Shown one piece after another: positions 60,146 to 64,000 of a stretch of DNA of 64,000 nucleotides. The stretch's first letter is position 1. Each line of letters opens with the position of its first letter. The position numbers were made by a program, and so were the translations under genes. Source of the stretch: Conchocele bisecta (lineage: Eukaryota > Mollusca > Bivalvia > Lucinida > Thyasiridae); assembly GCA_029237695.1 (NCBI GenBank), contig CM055272.1, positions 16,666,042 to 16,730,041 of the forward strand, read 5' to 3'. The notes under the pieces were generated by a model, which did not search any database, was not told the DNA's origin, and worked only from the letters and a program-made list of their open reading frames with translations.

Positions 60146-60352
60146 ATGTACATAAATAAATCTGGAGCATATGCACATAAATATGGTTTAAATATATTAT
60201 ACAAAGCACATAAACCAGTGTGAAAATTTATATTTGAGCACCATTATGGAATATACAAACTAAATTATGCAAATGAATAGAAATGTGGACATTTTCATGC
60301 AATTTATGAATACAAACTTTATACGGCAACATTTTGCAATTCTTAGCATTCA

Positions 60353-60860
60353 CTTTGTTTGATTGTTGAGGTTTAACGGCCTATCAACAGCTAAGGTCAT
60401 TTAAGGCCGGTTCAATGGGTTTAGTATTAAATGCCATATATTACCTGTATTATACATATCCCATATATTACAAATTTACATTTTCAAGTACATGTACAAA
60501 TGGGGGGGAAAATCCCAAAATCAGAACTGAATATTTACAATAAAACAAGAATTCCGCCACGGAAGCGGTATCGCGCCTGCCGAGGCATTCGACCGTGTTG
60601 TGAAAAAACAATAACTTTAACGCATTTGCCTTTAATACAAAAAAAAAACGGATGACGCGGACGACGACGCGGACGGAAAAAGCGCCGACTATAGTCGCGC
60701 CTCTGCTAAAGCAGGCGCGACAACAAAAACTATATATTCAGCCCTGAAATCAGAATGATCCTGATCTGATGCCAGGTCCTCGCCACACCAGAATCACTTG
60801 GGCCCCTCCCAAAAGCAGTAGGATCAGTAATAATCTTACTACAAGTACTTTTATAATGGG
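60353..60860 (-). mobile_element. SINE-1 split by a Helentron-like element (about 60545-60724)
   Basis: SINE-1 sequence tatttacaataaaac stops at about 60545 and resumes with aaaaactatatattcagccc. The insert starts aagaattccgccacgg, includes gacgacgcggacgg and ends gcaggcgcgacaac. Confidence 0.7.
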
Positions 60861-60861
60861 T

Positions 60862-61161
60862 ACGTTCACTCTGTGAAGATGTGTCTATGGGGATTTAACA
60901 TGGGGGAAAAAGTGGTAAGGAAGTGTGGGAGGAGTCAAAAAACAAAAAAAATTGGAAATTGACTCCGAAACCTGACTAAATAGCTTGGATATGATCTAAC
61001 TAAGAAAACAAAAGTTAAATTTTAAAAATAGGTCCAGTATTTCTAAAATTCAAAAGAATTTCCCCATGTTAAATCCCCATAGACATCTTCACTCCACGTG
61101 AAGATGTCTATGGGGATTTAACATGGGGAAATTGTTTTTTCGCAATAAAATCAATATTTGA
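60862..61161. mobile_element. MITE-C partial, rearranged
   Basis: gtgaagatgtgtctatggg, ggaaattgactccgaaacc, then the central hairpin with ccacgtgaagatgtc. Both outer ends are missing; SINE-1 sequences flank it. Confidence 0.65.
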
Positions 61162-61162
61162 C

Positions 61163-61609
61163 AGTGTTTGTTTGTTTGGGTTTAACGGCCTATTAACAGC
61201 TAAGGTCAATTAAGGCCGGGTCAATGGGTTTAGTACTAAATCCCATAGATTACCTGTACAAGTACATGTTCAAGTACATGTACAAATGGGGGGGGGGGGG
61301 AATCCCAAAATCAGAACAGAATATTTACAATCAAAAACTATATATTCAGCCCTGAAATTAGAATAATCCTGATCTGATTCCAGGTCCTCGCCACACCAGA
61401 ATCACTTGGACCCCCTACCAAAAGCAGTAGGATCAGCAATAATCTTACTACTTTTATAATGGGCAATAACCCAATTCAACTCCCAGGTAACAAAAGAGCC
61501 AAAGATAAAAACGTACCTGAGGGCCAAACCAGGCAAATCATGATTCCTATAAGGAGGAACCCCTACCGTTAATTTACGCCATCGCGTTCTCCCGACCAAC
61601 CACCCACAG
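61163..61609 (-). mobile_element. SINE-1
   Basis: tttgtttgtttgggtttaacgg to ccgaccaaccaccca. An internal poly-G run of 13 bases lies at 61288-61300. Confidence 0.75.
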
Positions 61610-61736
61610 GCCCTCACTTTTATAATCAGACAGCCAAATTACAATAAAGTACAACAAATACATTTCCGATCACATGATGCTGTTACACTGTATTTCCATT
61701 ATGTTACTCTCATTATCCACTGGTGGATGACTGGGA

Positions 61737-62170
61737 CCACAGGTTGAAGTAACGGACCGAGGTCTAGAAATACATTAAATATGCCTAAAAGCATCAATAA
61801 ATGAAGAAAAAAATTAGCTAAAATATTTTTTTTATCCCCTCCATGGAGTATATATGGAGGGGGTAAAATAAATTACTTCAACCTGTGACTGGGACATGTG
61901 CACACAAAAAATCCCATTACCCCACCCACCTGGTCTCGTACTGTACATCCCATTACCCCACAGGTGCGAGTCTTCCACCTGTGTCATTACCAACAATAGC
62001 ATCAACCACACATGTGGCATAAAAAAATGCACATTGAAAAAACTCCCATTACCCCACCCACCTGTTGTCGTACTGTACGTTATATTTCAATAATGTAATG
62101 TACCGTACGGCAAAAGGCGGGTGGGGTAATGGATTTTTTCAATGAGCATTTTTTTAGATGTTGCAGGTCT
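61737..62170. mobile_element. MITE-H (to 61889) and rearranged MITE-G (61890-62170)
   Basis: H: cacaggttgaagtaacggac arm and inverse with a shortened right arm. G: three copies of cccattaccccaccca on one side and one gggtggggtaatgg on the other, so the hairpin has been reshuffled. Confidence 0.65.
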
Positions 62171-62920
62171 CACACGTTAGGTATCAATTACAGGCAAGAA
62201 AATGACTGAAATAAGAAGAGGGGGGGGGGGGGGTGGTGGGGGTGGGGGGTCAGAGGGAATCAGATGAAAGGGTTAAACATCCCATTCCTTTCGAAATACA
62301 CCTTTACGGGTATGAAATTTATTAAATATTTTATTTAAAATGGTGGTCACGACATATACTTTTGAGTGCATAGAATGAAAATATTTAGGATTTTCTGTAA
62401 ACATAATGGTGTATCCTCAGCATGAAAAGGGTTATACGTGACAGTAACAGCTAAGGTCACATAGAGATGGGGCCTCGGTATCATTTATTTAGTTAATGAT
62501 GAATTGATGTTTAACAGCCTGTCAACGGCCACAACTGGCAACGTCGCTGTTCCATGAATTGCCAAAAATAACGCAAAACAAGATGATTCTTAGTGTTAAC
62601 TCCATATTTCGTTATTTACGGCTTTGAAACTATTTGAAAATGCAATATAAATATAAGTAATCATATAAAACCATGGGCTGTTGTGTTTACTGTGGTATGG
62701 AAAACATTTGGTCAGTTTAAAGTTGGCGAGGAGACACGAACATTAATACACCAACTGCAGTTCCTGTGGCATGCAAAACAATGGTATGTTTAAAGTTTGT
62801 GAGGAGTCCTTTGGAAGGGGCATAGGATGTGACCACATTAGAGTCACTTAACCCCACTCCCTAAAAGTAATATGATTACCGGTATTACTAATCTTACTAC
62901 TTTTGTAATGGGTATAAACA
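62171..62920. other. Low-information stretch
   Basis: Poly-G run at 62220-62233, a fragment resembling SINE-1 near 62500 (tgtttaacagcctgtcaacgg), and repeats of ccatgggctgttgtgtttactg as at 33185. No ORF or exon seen. Confidence 0.4.
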
Positions 62921-62921
62921 G

Positions 62922-63404
62922 TGAGTGAGTGAGTGAATAGGGTTTAACGTCCGCTTTTCTGACATAGAGGTACAAGCCTCAGGGAGTCTACACGCAGACG
63001 GGTCAACGGGGTCGAGTCCCGTATCCACCTGTCCAAGGGGGGTAAATCCCAACCTCAGAACTCAATATTTACAATCAAAATATATATTCAGTCCTGAAAT
63101 TAGAACAACCTGATCTGGTGCCAGGCCCTCGCCACACCAGCATCATTTATCCCATCCCCTAAAAGTAATAGGATTAGCGCTAATCTTACTTTATATATGG
63201 GGCATAGCCCGACTCAACTCTCACATACAAGAAAGCCAAAAATGTACATGAGGGCCAAATCCGGTATAGTGGGTTCCGGAAAGTATGAACCCAATCGTTA
63301 AGCCAGTTTAGTCGCCTTTTACGACAAGCAATGGCTACTGCAGCACTATTCTCAGGATCAGTTGATCCCACCCCGGTGCCTGCACGGGGCGGGTATAAAC
63401 AGAT
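62922..63404 (-). mobile_element. SINE-1-related element with (GTGA)n
   Basis: gtgagtgagtgagtgaatagg then ggtttaacgtccgct, a gggtcgagtcccg stem, and the tcactcaa..gccaaatccggt type body. Diverged subfamily of SINE-1. Confidence 0.6.
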
Positions 63405-63417
63405 TCAACTCTCAAGT

Positions 63418-63752
63418 AACAAGGTGCATGATCACGTGGTACTAACAACAACAAGTACTGAAACTTCCAGAATCCATCCGATTCAAAGTACGTATTCTTT
63501 CATATTGTCCTTATTACGTAACGGATTTTGATATGGCGCATCAAACGCGTCTTGTTAAGCTGCATTTGGTGGTCTTTGTATTTTCGCCCAAACCTCTACC
63601 GACACGGAAATCGATTCTTCGCAAAAACGACATAAGTCTGTGACGAACTCCATGGACCACCAAATGCAGCTCATGAAGACGCGTTTGCTGCGCCATATTT
63701 CATCAAAATCCGTCGCATATTAAGGAAAATATCAAATAATACTTACTTGACC
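63418..63752. mobile_element. MITE-K
   Basis: aaggtgcatgatcacgtggt end. Arms contain gcgcatcaaacgcgtcttgt and its counterpart gaagacgcgtttgctgcgcc. The right end stops at aatacttacttg. Confidence 0.7.
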
Positions 63753-63805
63753 TGACCTTGTGGCCTATTTCATCAACCTATCAACACTTGATCAATCAGG
63801 ACCAG

Positions 63806-64000
63806 TAGCCTATTTCATCAACATTGCAAAGTATACTTTAGTAGCAAAGTATACTTTGAGGGAGAAATTTTCAATTTTAGGATAAATTTATTAATTTTTA
63901 TTATACTGAATTTATTACATTATCACAGCCACGGCTGTGATAATGTAATAAATTCAGTATAATAATTCTGCATACTTTTAATTATCAAATATATGCAACG
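63806..64000. mobile_element. MITE-A truncated by window end
   Basis: tagcctatttcatcaac end after CAG (63803-63805), centre cacagccacggctgtg. It continues past the window. Its left flank matches the inverse of the right flank of the copy at 59636. Confidence 0.8.

Overview
The window is animal nuclear DNA and looks molluscan, probably bivalve. It holds one multi-exon gene with GT-AG introns on the + strand, set in a very dense and deeply nested population of short non-autonomous transposons, tRNA-derived SINEs and Helitron/Helentron-like elements with CGTC-type microsatellites. The bivalve call is inference from repeat style and protein resemblance; no species is claimed.

The gene is a cytosolic X-prolyl aminopeptidase (XPNPEP1 type, peptidase M24B). 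I could place 21 coding exons from the ATG at 10449 to the TAG at 48134. All junctions are GT-AG, all phases agree, and the summed CDS is 1857 nt (618 codons plus stop), close to the roughly 620 residues usual for the animal enzyme. The five metal ligands and the flanking catalytic histidines are present.

Positions 1-4400 hold part of a virus-like, Polinton/adintovirus-style element: a frameshifted, internally deleted protein-primed family B DNA polymerase (minus strand), an intact 132-codon basic ORF next to it, and small ORFs that start just downstream of TATA-like boxes. Positions 4400-8500 are noncoding repeats, including a 1.9-kb Helentron-like element whose empty site is also in the window. 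Positions 10.4-48.1 kb are the peptidase gene; its introns consist largely of palindromic MITEs, SINEs and tandem arrays. A 52-bp minisatellite (about 23 copies) begins directly after the stop codon. From 49.3 kb to the end I see no host gene, only nested repeats, including a TTAA-flanked element that carries a small coding-like ORF split by a SINE.

MITE families are named here by their ends. A: TAGCC...GGCTA at CWG targets. B: CCCTTAGACC at TTAA. C: GTCTGTTTCACG. D: CAGGGCTCCAGATAAG with 6-bp duplications. E: GGGCCCGTTTCACTAAAC at CWG. F: TATGTTGTTACCACTC hairpins. G: CAGGTGGAAGACTCGG. H: CACAGGTTGAAGTAACGG. J: TGTGACTGGAGAAATGGGG. K: long hairpin with TGATCACGTGGT ends. L: CTGATAAATAGAAT. 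M: GGAACGCCAAATCTACATAA. N: CCCTTTCAA at TTAA. P: AGGTACATGCCCACGCAG at TTAA. Nesting of these families gives a relative insertion order, and several insertions lie within a few bases of XPNPEP1 splice sites.
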